Source of the DNA: Basidiobolus meristosporus CBS 931.73
Taxonomy: Eukaryota > Basidiobolomycota > Basidiobolomycetes > Basidiobolales > Basidiobolaceae
NCBI GenBank assembly: GCA_002104905.1
Contig: MCFE01000642.1
Location: 1 to 50,325, forward strand
Direction: 5' to 3'
DNA: 50,325 nucleotides
Part shown: positions 1 to 10,746 of the stretch, in pieces
How positions within the stretch are numbered: the first letter of the stretch is position 1
Layout: every line of letters starts with the position of its first letter
The notes under the pieces: generated by a model
Databases searched by the model: none
Told to the model about the DNA's origin: nothing
Seen by the model: the letters and a program-made list of their open reading frames with translations, nothing else
Position numbers and translations under genes: made by a program

Positions 1-80
1 GAAATCAGGAAATAGTCAAGAAACAGGGTGAGTGCATAATATGTGTAGAGCAATCAATATCCCAGGTAGAGAAAGCAGTA

Positions 81-1678
81 TTGTTACTCCAGAGATGGAA
101 CTCAAGTAACCTAGTGTCACAGCCAAGAATTGAGCTATTTCCTGATGTAACAGCAGAGGAACACCATACAGTCCTTGAAGCACAACAACAGTGCCCAATG
201 ATAAAGCCCACAGTAAACCTAGCACAGCATGGGAGGGAGACAATGTGGTGTTTATACCAAAGCCTAAAAATCAAAAGACATTGAAGATTTGTGAAGCCAT
301 TGAGTGCAATAATGAAGAGTGGCCTAATATTCAAGAGGCTGCCCAAAGTCTAGCACACCATCACCTTAAGGCCAGCATACCATGGGACCATCAGGAACTC
401 AAGGCCAAGCAGAATGCACTTGACTTGTTCTATGAGCATTATCCTGGATTCAAACAGGCAAACAGATTTTGGGCCAACATTGGTATGTTAAGAAAGTATC
501 TTAAGAATTGCAGAAACTATCAAAGGCAGAAGAACAAGGGTGCCATGGCTAAAGACCAGCGGCTTCCTCAAGAGCCCATTACAAGCAGGGCCAAAAGCTC
601 CAGACAAGCATCAAAGAGATGTCAGGCAGCTGGAAGAGTGCTAATTAGGGACAAGCAGGCAGACATGAATGCACCAGCACAACATTTATCAAGGAAAAAG
701 TGTTGCACTATGCAAGAGGCACTGAGTCAAAGCAGCAGTGAAGGACCTGGCAGCGATAAAAACCAGCAGCTTTTATGAGGGCCCAATGCAACTACAGTTG
801 AGAGCTCAGAACAAGCAGAAAAGAAATGTCAGGTTGCCAGAAGAGTGCCAGCAAGGGACAAGCAGGCCACAACAGATGCCTCAGAGCAGAATATATCAAG
901 GGGAAAATGTAACTCATTGCAAGAAGTACTCAGACAAAGTAACAGTGAAAGACCTGGCAGTGATAATGGAAAAGATAAAGGGGAAAATGTCTACCCAAGG
1001 CTGAGACAGGGAGGCATGCAAAAGACGCTGCAGTTCTTGCCAATTAATGCCGCAAGCCTGGAACAGATTGAATCCCATCATAGCCAAGAAGAATCACCAA
1101 CAAGAAAACAGCTGTTTTCACAAGTGTTGGAAGTGCAGCCAGTTGGGCTACACTCCAGCAAGGTAGATGAGTTTGCAGAAAAAGGCAATTTGTCTACCAC
1201 AGCCTCCACATTCTCCATTGTTGACAGAGTGGAGACCCCACTGACAGACAAGGCTACAGCATCAAGAGCTCAAAAGACTATCACAATGCCTTCAGTGTAA
1301 TTTTGGAATATCAATAGGCACACCAAGAGGTTGCAGCACTTCTTCAAGAGCAGTGCTCAAGAATACACACTTGAATATTGCAAGGATTTATTGCAAAGAC
1401 TGGCAGATGAGGTGCCAGACCTTGCAGTGCCAGCTGAAGACCAGGACATGTGGGAACCAGTGAATGTACAGTGGCATAGAGCTGTTGGGTTCCCGCTAAA
1501 GTTGTGGAACCAGAGTGTTACAGCAGAAATATTTATTGAGTGGTGGATTTTAATGGAGTTACTTGTTGAATGTGGGGTTGGGCTGAATGTTAGTGTAGCA
1601 TATAGGGACTTGTACAAGTCAATACAATTGGCAATTGAGGTACAAGGAAATAAATCAATTTGTACACATGAAAAGTAA
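81..1678 (+). pseudogene. Decayed repeat-derived ORFs of unknown family
   Basis: Several overlapping plus-strand open stretches (about 191-778, 845-1300 and 1331-1678) look like one ancestral coding sequence split by stops and frame changes. The middle part is Lys/Gln/Ser-rich and contains two diverged tandem units, about 600-760 and 808-970. Both units encode a similar path: a Cys-Gln pair, then 'RDKQA', then a Ser-rich stretch ending in 'PGSD'. The last stretch has 'DMWEPVNVQWHRAVGFPLKL', which I cannot assign to a family. The base composition and the copia debris just downstream suggest transposon-associated or lineage-specific repeat DNA rather than a conserved gene. No start or splice model could be defended. 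Confidence 0.35.
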
Positions 1679-1978
1679 GAGAAATGATTGAGTCAGGGAG
1701 TAAGAAGTGTGAAAAAGAGGTAATAGCCAATCAATGCACACAAACATAGGAGGTGATAGAGTGTCCAGGATCAGAAAGTGAGCAAATTGGCAGGGAGCCA
1801 ATCAAAAGCAACTTATACATTGTTGTGATGAAAAAATTTGACCAAGTTTTTTGTGAAATCTAGGGTGCAATTATTCTTCAACAGTCTCTGGACAGTGTCC
1901 TGACAGGATCATTACCTCTTAGTCATGGGACTTTAACTTTGTAATGGCCTTTTGACAGGATTATTACAATAATTTCCC

Positions 1979-2526
1979 TTAGGGAGAAATACCCTGCTAG
2001 TGGGTGAGATGGAATCTGTGGGGATACCAACTACTGATAAGGATGTCATAGTATGTAAATGTAAAAGTAGTATTTATACCTTTTCAGAGTCTTTGTCAAA
2101 AAAAGATGTAGAATATGCTTGAAAGACCTCAAGAACATACGTGCAAAGATTGAGGTTGTTTGGACAACTTTGTGAAACCCCATGCTCTGGGTATTGGATA
2201 TTTTGGTGGAAATATTCCAAGTAAACCCAACAAGGGATTTGGTTAGAGTTCTCTAAGATTGGTAGGTAGTGAGCTAAGTGACTAAGTTAGGGGAATACTT
2301 AGGTGTAATTACAAGTTCTTACAACACCCAGAACATAGAATTACTCAGAGTTGTCCAAGCAGCCCCAAACTTTGGACACATGTCCTTGGGACCTTCCTAA
2401 GCATATTCTTTGTGTTTGTCTTGCCAAGACCATGTAAAAGTATAAATATTACATTCACATTCAATAAATGATTAAGTGGAAACCACATAATCCACTTGTT
2501 CTCCCAAACTCTTACAATTGGAGGGA
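1979..2526. mobile_element. Ty1/copia debris: gag scrap plus two opposed partial LTRs
   Basis: Positions about 1985-2055 encode a gag scrap ('VDEMESVG..TTDKD') that matches the gag region of the larger copia element near 42.98 kb. It breaks straight into a reverse-orientation LTR piece (about 2058-2326, ending 'cttacaaca'). A forward LTR piece follows (about 2327-2516) with the same 'atgtaaaagtataaatatta' segment and 'actcttaca' end as the 42.3-42.56 kb LTR. Both pieces are truncated, so this is a rearranged remnant with no coding capacity. Sequence from 2530 to about 3090 shows nothing further that I can support. Confidence 0.7.
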
Positions 2527-3141
2527 GCCAGGTCCGTAAGCCAGGTTCCAAATGGCAAAGTAAATGTCAAGATCTAGGTATAATACAAAATGTACAACGG
2601 AGTGCACATCTGTGTATTCAATCTACCAATGGTGGCATTTGTAATAGTGTAGTATATTAAGCTGATAGAAGTCAAGTAGAGAGAACTCTCCAGAGATTGG
2701 GTTGATGGCATTTCCAGAGTTAAACAGATCGATGTAGAAGGGCCAGCAATACAAATCAAGATTTAGATAGCCTTTCATTTTAAGTTTTATAAGATGGGCG
2801 AGGATAACATGCAGATATCAACCAAATTTCTCATATGTGATCATTTCAAACAAGCTAATCAATCAGCTATCTCTACTGGAATGCGTAAATTTGGATGGTA
2901 TAGTTATTATCATTGCGTAATAATTGGCAATATTACTAATGAATCGATTTTGGGCAAATGGATGGGATTTCAGGATGTGAACTATGTTCATAAATGGGAA
3001 TTCGAGTGGGTTTTTTCATCGGCTTATTTCTAAGCAGGCTGGGCAGGAATGGAAACCGGCTCACACGTGATCTGAGGATTTACCTGCGGAATGGGAAAAT
3101 TACTCTACTTTAACCTGGTCCGTAAAGGAGAAAACTTCAAT

Positions 3142-4672
3142 ATGCAGGCACTCCGTCTCACCCAGAATCTCACGTCACTACGTACACCTTTTCTCAGAGG
3201 ATGCTCGACAAGGTTCAGAAACCTTCGAGAGAAGTCCACTACCAGCGGTAGCTCCACCGCGGAAATCACCACTCTGGGTAACGGGATTCGCGTGGCCACC
3301 GAAAATACTCCAGGCCATTTTTCAGCAGTGGGCGTGTATGTGGATGCCGGCTCACGGTACGAAACGGAGGAAACCAGGGGTGTCAGCCACCTGCTAGACA
3401 GAATCGCTTTCAAAGTGAGTGACTGCTTTGTTGGAAGGTCTTTAGACCCGCCGTTTATTAACCAGGTTGTCGTATTGAACCATTTAGAGTACCGCTAACA
3501 AAAGCACCGAAGAAATCACTTCCGAATTGGAGGCCTTGGGTGGAAATGTGATGTGTTCTAGTTCGCGCGAGTGCATGATGTATCAAGCCTCCATTTTCAA
3601 CCAAGATCTGGAGCGAGTGGTATCTCTGTTCTCCGAGGTGGTGCAGAACCCCATCATTGACCCCCAGGAGTTGGATGAACAGCGACAATCAACATTCTAC
3701 GAGATCTCCGATATCTGGTCAAAGCCAGAATCGATTCTTCCCGAACTACTGCACATAACTGCTTACAAGAACAATACATTGGGGAACCCATTGCTCTGCC
3801 CGGAGAAGAACCTCGTCTCAATGACCCCTGAGACTATAAAGAAATATCTTCACCAGTGGTACACCCCCGAGCGGATTGTTGTCGCCGCTGCCGGTGCTCC
3901 CCACGATGAAGTATGTCGCTTGGCGGAGAAGTACTTCGGAAATATGAAGCAGAAGGCACCCGAGGAGCCATCCAAGCTAGCCAGTCTTTTTGGCAAGAAA
4001 TCTCCGGCTGACGAGAAAGCCAAATACACCGGAGGGACTCTCATGCGTGAAAACCTGGAGCTTCCATTTACAAACGTATACCTAGGCTTCGAGGGTGTCT
4101 CCATCCACGATCCTGATGTCTACCCCTTGGCCACTCTCCAGATCCTCATGGGAGGTGGTAGCTCGTTCTCCGCTGGTGGGCCAGGCAAGGGAATGTACTC
4201 ACGATTCTATACCAACATTCTGAACCAGCACTACTGGGTGGAATCCTGCCAATCTTTCAATCACTGCTACACGGACTCTGGACTCTTTGGTGTTGCGGCA
4301 TCCTGCCGTCCCGAATACAATCAGCATCTGATCTACTTCGTTGGACAGGAGCTGGAGCTCATCACCCGAACCGGGCGTGGGGGCATCTCCGAGGTGGAGA
4401 TGAACAGAGCCAAAAACCAGCTCAAGAGTAGCTTGCTAATGAATTTGGAAAGCCGCATGATCCAGCTGGAAGATCTTGGGCGTCAGGTGCAGATTCGGGG
4501 TCACAAGGTCGAGGCGGAGGAGATGTGTGACCTTATTGATCAGGTTACGCTAGCGGACCTGTGTCGCGTCGCCAACCGAGTTCTGAAGGACGGCAAGGGA
4601 GACATCACCTTTGTTGCTGAAGGAAACCTCACCGGACTGAACGATTACAAGAAACTACTTAAATTGCCCTGA
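3142..4672 (+). CDS. MAS2: Mitochondrial processing peptidase alpha subunit
   Basis: Alpha subunit of the matrix peptidase that removes presequences from imported proteins; it recognises the presequence while the beta subunit cuts. Two exons (3142-3414 and 3488-4672) join to 485 residues, normal for the family. The intron is GTGAGT...TTTAG and restores the run '[13 protein letters not shown]'. The N-terminus ([15 protein letters not shown]...) is basic and amphipathic, a matrix-targeting signal. The zinc-binding HxxEH motif of the beta subunit is absent ('HLLDRIAF' in its place). The alpha-specific flexible glycine-rich loop '[18 protein letters not shown]' is present near residue 313. An upstream in-frame ATG at 3091 would only add 17 residues before the presequence, so 3142 is preferred. 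It lies 521 bp upstream of the Lon gene on the same strand. Confidence 0.95.
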
Positions 4673-5193
4673 GCAACATCTAATTCATGCATTGTATTTA
4701 GACTCATCTCATCAAATCCCTACAATAAACCAATGTGACCATTTGGCCCATTTTCTAGAAGTTACCATTCCCTTTGGGATAATGCCTCATGACGTTACGT
4801 TGGTAACTTGCCTGATCACATGATTCGTCTCACCACGGCAAAGATTTTTCATCTTCCAACAGCCGATGTGAGAGTGTGATGATGGATTCGGCCATTCACC
4901 CACTGCCATTGCCATTCACCACCCCTAGCATCGACACCATTCTGATCATGTAAAATCATCTATTCCGGATTCCGTTGACCAAATTGATGAAGTTATATGT
5001 ATATATATACTCCACTGACGTTGACACTGTTTCCTCACAAACCTGAATCCAGTAGAGTTTTAGTAAGCAAGCGCGAGTCCGAAAACTCCCCCCTTCCCTT
5101 CTACAGTTACTCTATATTTATAGAAGGCACGGGAATATAGACACACTACTGGTTACTTTTTCGTATTCTTAAGAAGTCATCAAGGCAAGCTTC
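4673..5193. promoter_or_regulatory. MAS2-PIM1 intergenic region with TATA-like runs
   Basis: No ORF of note. It contains an alternating 'tatatgtatatatatac' run near 4993-5010 and a 'ctatatttatagaagg' TATA-like stretch near 5110, about 80 bp before the Lon start codon. It should hold the MAS2 3' end and the Lon promoter. No specific factor site can be defended. Confidence 0.4.
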
Positions 5194-8100
5194 ATGACTT
5201 CCGTGACTAAAGGCTTCGCCACCCTTGTCGAGGGTTTCTCGACATTGGGTTTAAGGCGAGCCCTCCCTAAGACGGGACCGAGCCTGGCGGCACGCCCAGT
5301 CTCCACTCAGGTCCGCTCCTTACCTCGTAGATTACCCAACCCAACAAGCATAAGCAACATCGGATTCCCCCCAACCCTACCGAACGCTCCGCTCACTTTG
5401 GTTAGAAATAACTTTCAGGTTGGCGGTTTGAGCCCCTTCACGCGCATACAAACCCAGAGTTTTTTCACCAGAGCTTATGCGCTGAAGGCCAAAAAGTCCT
5501 CCGAGAAGGGCGAGGGGAGTGAAAAGAACAGCAAGCAGAGCAATTCCAAAGGTGAGAACGGCTCGAAGAGCGAAAGCAACAACGGCAACAAAGGTGAGAA
5601 TGGCAACAACGGCAACGGCAAAAACGACAACGGGAATAACAGCAACAACGGTAAAGGCAACAATGGCGGTAACAACGGAAACAGCGGTAAAGGAAGCAAC
5701 AGCAACAACGGTGACGACGGTAAAGGCAAGAACGCCTTCGAAGCAATTCGAAAGGTGATCGATATCGCGGAAAACACACTACAGAAGCCCTCCATTCCGG
5801 AAAACTATCCACAAGTTCTGGCTCTACCGATCACACGACGCCCGCTGTTCCCTGGCTTTTACAAGGCGGTTTCTATCAAGGATCCTAACGTCACAAATGC
5901 CATCCGCGAACTCATGAAGCGTAACCAGCCTTACGTTGGTGCCTTTCTACTCAAGGATGACAACAAAGATGTCGATATAGTGAATGATATCTCGGAAATC
6001 CACAAGATCGGTGTGTTTGCTCAGATCACCAGCATCTACCCGACCAATGGACAGGATGGCGATTCTTTGACCGCGGTACTTTATCCTCACAGGCGTATTC
6101 GAGTGACCGAGCTTATCCCACCCAAACCAGTTGACGGAAATGCTGCCCCTGCTGTTGCTGCCGTCGTTGACGAGGAGAGCGAGAAGAATAGCGATGAACA
6201 GCCGGAAGCTGGCGCAAAGTCAGATGCTTTGGGAGACAAAGATGAGAACGGCGACTTCTACGCTACCGCATTCTTGCGTGACCACGCAGTGTCCTTGGCC
6301 AATGTAGATACGCTTCACGATGAGCCGTACAACAAGAATAACCAGGTCGTGCGGGCCATTACGTCGGAAATTGTCGCGGTGTTCCAGGAGCTGGCCACGC
6401 TCAACCCGCTTTTCCGCGACCATATCGTCAACTTCTCAATGTCGCAAAACCCCGGAAACCTGTTCGACGACCCGGCCAAAATCTCTGATTTCGCCGCAGC
6501 CGTGTCAGGTGGAGAGTCGGATGAACTGCAAAGTGTACTCGAATGCCTTACGGTTGAGGAGCGTCTTCAGAAATCGCTAGAGGTCTTGAAGAAGGAGCTA
6601 ATCAACGCGCAGCTTCAGAACAAAATCAGCAAGGAGGTCGATTCCAAGATCGCCAAGCGTCAACGGGAGTACTATCTGATGGAGCAACTCAAAGGGATTA
6701 AGAAGGAACTCGGAATGGATTCGGACGGAAAGGACAAGCTGGTCGAGAAGTTCAAAGAAAGAGCCTCAAAGCTGGCAATGCCTGAAGCGGTCACCAAAGT
6801 GGTTGAGGAAGAGCTGAACAAACTGGCGCATCTGGAGCCTGCGGCCTCCGAGTTCAATGTCACCAGGAATTACCTCGATTGGCTTACATTGATCCCTTGG
6901 GGACTGAGAACCCGGGAGAATTACAACATCGAGAATGCTATGAAGGTTTTGGACGAGGACCACTACGGATTGAAGGACGTGAAAGAACGAATTCTGGAAT
7001 TCATTGCTGTTGGTAAGCTCCGTGGCACCGTCGAGGGGAAGATCATCTGTCTTGCCGGACCGCCAGGTGTAGGCAAAACATCGATCGGCAAATCCATCGC
7101 TCGTGCGTTGAATAGAGAATTCTACCGATTCAGTGTGGGCGGGCTGACCGATGTTGCCGAGATCAAAGGGCACAGACGTACCTACGTCGGAGCGATGCCA
7201 GGCAAGGTCATCCAAGCCTTGAAGAAAGTACAAACCGAGAACCCCCTGATTCTGATTGACGAGGTTGATAAGATTGGACGTGGACACCAAGGAGACCCAT
7301 CCTCCGCTCTTCTAGAGCTGTTGGACCCCGAGCAGAACTCATCCTTCTTGGACCATTACATGGACATCCCGGTGGACCTTTCCAGAGTGCTGTTCGTCTG
7401 TACAGCCAACGTATTGGACACCATCCCCGGACCACTGCTCGATCGAATGGAAGTCATCCAGCTGTCAGGCTATGTTGCGGACGAGAAGGTCGCCATTGCC
7501 GAGAAGTACCTTGCCCCTAACGCGAAAGAAACCTCCGGCCTATCCGACGCACAAGTTGACCTAGACCCCCGATGCATCGAGGCGTTGATCCGATCCTACT
7601 GCCGGGAAAGTGGTGTGCGTAACCTCAAGAAGCACATCGAGAAAATCTACCGCAAGGCGGCATTGAAGATCGTCAAAGAAATCGATGAGAAGCACCCAGA
7701 ATTGCAGTCCACCCCAGAAGACGACAAGGCCGAGGCCGAGGAAGGGGACAAGAGCCTGACCAAGGAGAAGCGTAAGCCTATGAACGTCCCTGCCGATATC
7801 AAGGTCGAAATCAAGCCCGAGAACTTGAAGGACTTCGTGGGACCGGCGGTGTTTACTAGCGATCGCTTGTACGACAATACTCCTCCGGGTGTGGTGATGG
7901 GATTGGCTTGGACTAGCATGGGTAAGTGGATGTTATTGACATATGGCCATCAGCAGCGAGCTAAATCTTTACCCAGGTGGATCTTCCCTCTATATCGAAT
8001 CTGTTGTGGACTCTGCGCTCACCGATGAAAGCAAGCCCCATTTCGCCAGAACCGGACAGTTGGGCGACGTCATGAAGGAGTCTTCTTCGATTGCTTATAC

Positions 8101-8545
8101 TTACACCAAGAGCTTGGTTGCTCGTCGCTTCGAGGCCAACAAATTCTTCGACAAGGCCTCGATCCATCTTCACGTACCCGAGGGGGCCACCCCCAAGGAC
8201 GGGCCATCTGCTGGTGTCACCATGGCCACAGCACTGCTTTCCCTCGCTTTGAACAAGCCGGTTCTCCCTACGGTTGCCATGACCGGGGAATTGACCCTCA
8301 CCGGCAAGGTGCTGAAGATCGGTGGGCTCAAGGAGAAGACCATTGCTGCCAAACGAAGCGGTGTTACAAGAATCATCTTCCCTAAGGCCAATTTGCCCGA
8401 CTGGGAAGAGTTGCCGGAGAACATCCGTGAAGGCATCGAGGGATACCCTGTTGAGTGGTACGAAGAGATCCCAACACTGGTAGGCTTGGTGTCTGAGGAA
8501 GAATGGACCGGCACAAAGTACCAACGCCCTACGGTCGGACGTTGA
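5194..8545 (+). CDS. PIM1: Mitochondrial Lon protease, ATP-dependent
   Basis: AAA+ serine protease that degrades misfolded and oxidised matrix proteins. Exons 5194-7921 and 7977-8545 join at 'WTSM-GGSSLY', giving 1098 residues, in the range of fungal Pim1. Order: matrix-targeting N-terminus (about 1-90); an Asn/Gly/Lys/Ser-rich low-complexity linker (about 100-185); substrate-binding LON-N domain from '[14 protein letters not shown]'; coiled region '[16 protein letters not shown]'; Walker A 'GPPGVGKT' near 621; Walker B '[11 protein letters not shown]'; an acidic Lys/Glu insert; and the protease domain with nucleophile Ser in '[10 protein letters not shown]' (about 987) and the partner Lys in 'LKIGGLKEK' (about 1030). 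All catalytic residues are present. It neighbours the processing peptidase gene, another matrix proteostasis gene. Confidence 0.97.
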
Positions 8546-8887
8546 ACCAATCTTTAAATTCATATATATATATGCATCAAGCGAGACAATCTCTTAACCT
8601 TACTTTCATTTCACAAAGTACATTCTCTTTCTTCACTATCTAATAAAATGCCTCCCAAAATGCTCGTCTTATTCCCAATTCTCTCTCTGGTGGTGGTCGA
8701 TTTGCCAACATTCGAAATGGATTGTGCCAAATAGATCTACGAATCGGTTCCCAGCTCGCATTATGATTGATATTCGCTCTGGATGGCGCCATTCCATTCA
8801 ACATCACCACCGCTGGCTTCGAGCTTGTCGCATCGGGATTCGTGATCATATCTTGCCTCAGATATTGCGAGATGCGGGCACTACGGG

Positions 8888-8895
8888 TATAAATA
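8888..8895 (+). promoter_or_regulatory. TATA box of the TauD-type gene
   Basis: A clean TATAAATA lies 36 bp before the ATG at 8932. It supports that start and implies a very short 5' leader. Confidence 0.5.
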
Positions 8896-8931
8896 GTGTA
8901 GGTAGGAGAGTCGATACCACAACTATCGACC

Positions 8932-10031
8932 ATGGCCACTTCTACTTCTATCCAAGGAAACACCATCAGCAGCACCGCTAAAGGCGGCCTTGTAGTCAAA
9001 GGCGAATACATTCGCGGGTTCAACGCCGATCCCCAGTACAAGTCCCTTTTGGATGCAGCCACGAAGCGAACTGATCTGACCCCTTCCATTGGGACGGAGC
9101 TAGAGGGAGTTCAGCTTGCAGAGCTTACAGATGCCCAGCTTGAAGATCTCCTTGCCTTGACAGCCGAACGCGGGGTTGTCTTCTTCAGGAATCAAAACTT
9201 GAACCAGCAGGAGTCGCTAGAACTTGGAAACAAGTTAGGTGAGTCCGAAGTTTCTTTTTGACGGCCGTTTTAACGAGCTCTTGTCTCACCTCTATGCTAG
9301 GCCCACTTCATGTCCACCCGTTTATTCCCTCGCCTGATGGGCAACCTCAGCTGTTGATTCCTGACGCTTCAGGCAGGCGTGACATCTATGACGAGGAAAT
9401 CAATCGAAAGGGTGGTTGGCACAGCGATATCTCATTCGAGGAGGTACCAGCGTCCATCTCGATCCTACAGCTTAAAGCAGTCCCACCAACTGGGGGAGAC
9501 ACATTATGGTCGAACGCTTATGCACTCTATGATAAGCTTTCTCCTGAATTTCAACGGTTTCTTGAGACCCTTACTGGTGTTCATAGTGGCGAAGGATTCA
9601 TCAGGCTCGCAGAGAGAAGTGGTCAGCCGCTACTACGACCAATCCCCACCCACACTGAACATCCTATTGTCCGTACCAACCCACTAACCAAACAAAAAGG
9701 TCTCTTTGTTAACGCAACATTTACCAAGTCCATCAAAGAGTTGAATCCAGTCGAATCTGATCTGGTTCTGGGTTTCCTGTTCGATCATGTTGCGCGTAAT
9801 CATGATACCCAGGTTCGCTTCACCTGGACTCCCAACTCTGTTGCATTCTGGGATAACCGAAGCACCCAGCATATTGCCACTCCTGATTATTATCCTTATC
9901 CTAGGTATGGTGAGCGTGTCACCGTGCTGGGAGAAAAGCCATACTTCGACCCTAATAGCACCACCGAGGCTGCGGTCAAAGAACCTATCATTGCTGCGCT
10001 ACTCGAGCAGTTAGAGCTCCAAAAACCATGA
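8932..10031 (+). CDS. TauD/TfdA-family Fe(II)/2-oxoglutarate dioxygenase
   Basis: Non-haem iron dioxygenase, probably releasing sulfite from taurine or other sulfonates, or hydroxylating a related small acid, for sulfur scavenging. Exons 8932-9238 and 9301-10031 give 345 residues. The intron (GTGAGT...GCTAG) joins 'LGNKL-GPLHVHPF'. The iron-binding facial triad is visible: His and Asp in 'GGWHSDISFE' (about 140-150) and the distal His in 'TQHIATPDYYP' (about 293). The 2-oxoglutarate-binding Arg is in 'RYGERVTVLG'. The N-terminal 'TLTAERGVVFFRNQ'-like region (here 'LALTAERGVVFFRNQ') is typical of the family. It resembles yeast Jlp1-type sulfonate dioxygenases, but the exact substrate cannot be read from sequence. 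Not obviously linked to its neighbours. Confidence 0.9.
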
Positions 10032-10746
10032 TATGAATTGAAACATGGTTGAGCATTTAAGATCGATTAAAATAAAGTGCATTCATTTTGTGAAGTATGA
10101 AATTCCGGAATAAATCGCCTTGTTTATCGGATCGTTAATGGGCCTTCCTCTAGCCTAGTCAACTTCGGAAGCCGACCAAGGCATACACGTTGGAATGGAC
10201 TTTGAGAAATTGGTGGATCGCTATCGGGACAAACTAAACAACCAGTTAAAACGAAAGACTGCACAGCAACCGCAGAAAAACCATGTTGACGTTGTTCCTT
10301 GGTAATTTGGCTAGACTACCCACTGGTATTGGGAAATTCAGCTAACGCAGACGTCCAATTAGGAACTGGGTTGCCGGAAAAATCACTTCTCTGCTTTCTG
10401 AGTATCCTTCAGGTCTTACTGACGCCATCATTTGCTCCGAGTTAGAAGTTCAAGTAAAGTAGATTTTTGCTCTATTAGACGGTGCTTATCCCTTGGGATC
10501 TTGAACGGGCACTTACTGCAATATTCCAGTGGGAAGAGAGTAGCATAGAGTACAAGAGAGGAGTATCAAAAAGTTCGTAAGAGAAAGTCCAGCCCATATT
10601 GAGTTTCGTGTTCTAAAATCGACTGCACGAATAGAATTTGGAACCATCGATTCCATGTTGGAGTCGGCAATGTCCGAGGAGAATGTGTTCGAAGTCGAAA
10701 TCAAAACAGTACGCATATTACCGGGAACACGAACATATATCCTTTC
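10032..10746. other. Intergenic region, no gene supported
   Basis: About 700 bp between the dioxygenase and the RPA1-like gene. Short open frames exist on both strands, including a 93-codon minus-strand one, but none has recognisable features. It presumably holds the 3' end of the first gene and the promoter of the second. Confidence 0.5.

Noticed and set aside
2794-3033. 79-codon plus-strand ORF before MAS2
   Set aside because: No family pattern, AT-rich, between transposon debris and a promoter; most likely chance.
5465-5812. Two Cys- and Leu-rich minus-strand frames inside Lon
   Set aside because: They are antisense readings of the AAC/GGC-rich low-complexity linker of Lon and have no independent features.
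7961-8563. 200-codon minus-strand ORF over the Lon protease domain
   Set aside because: It is the antisense shadow of a conserved protease exon with all catalytic motifs on the plus strand.
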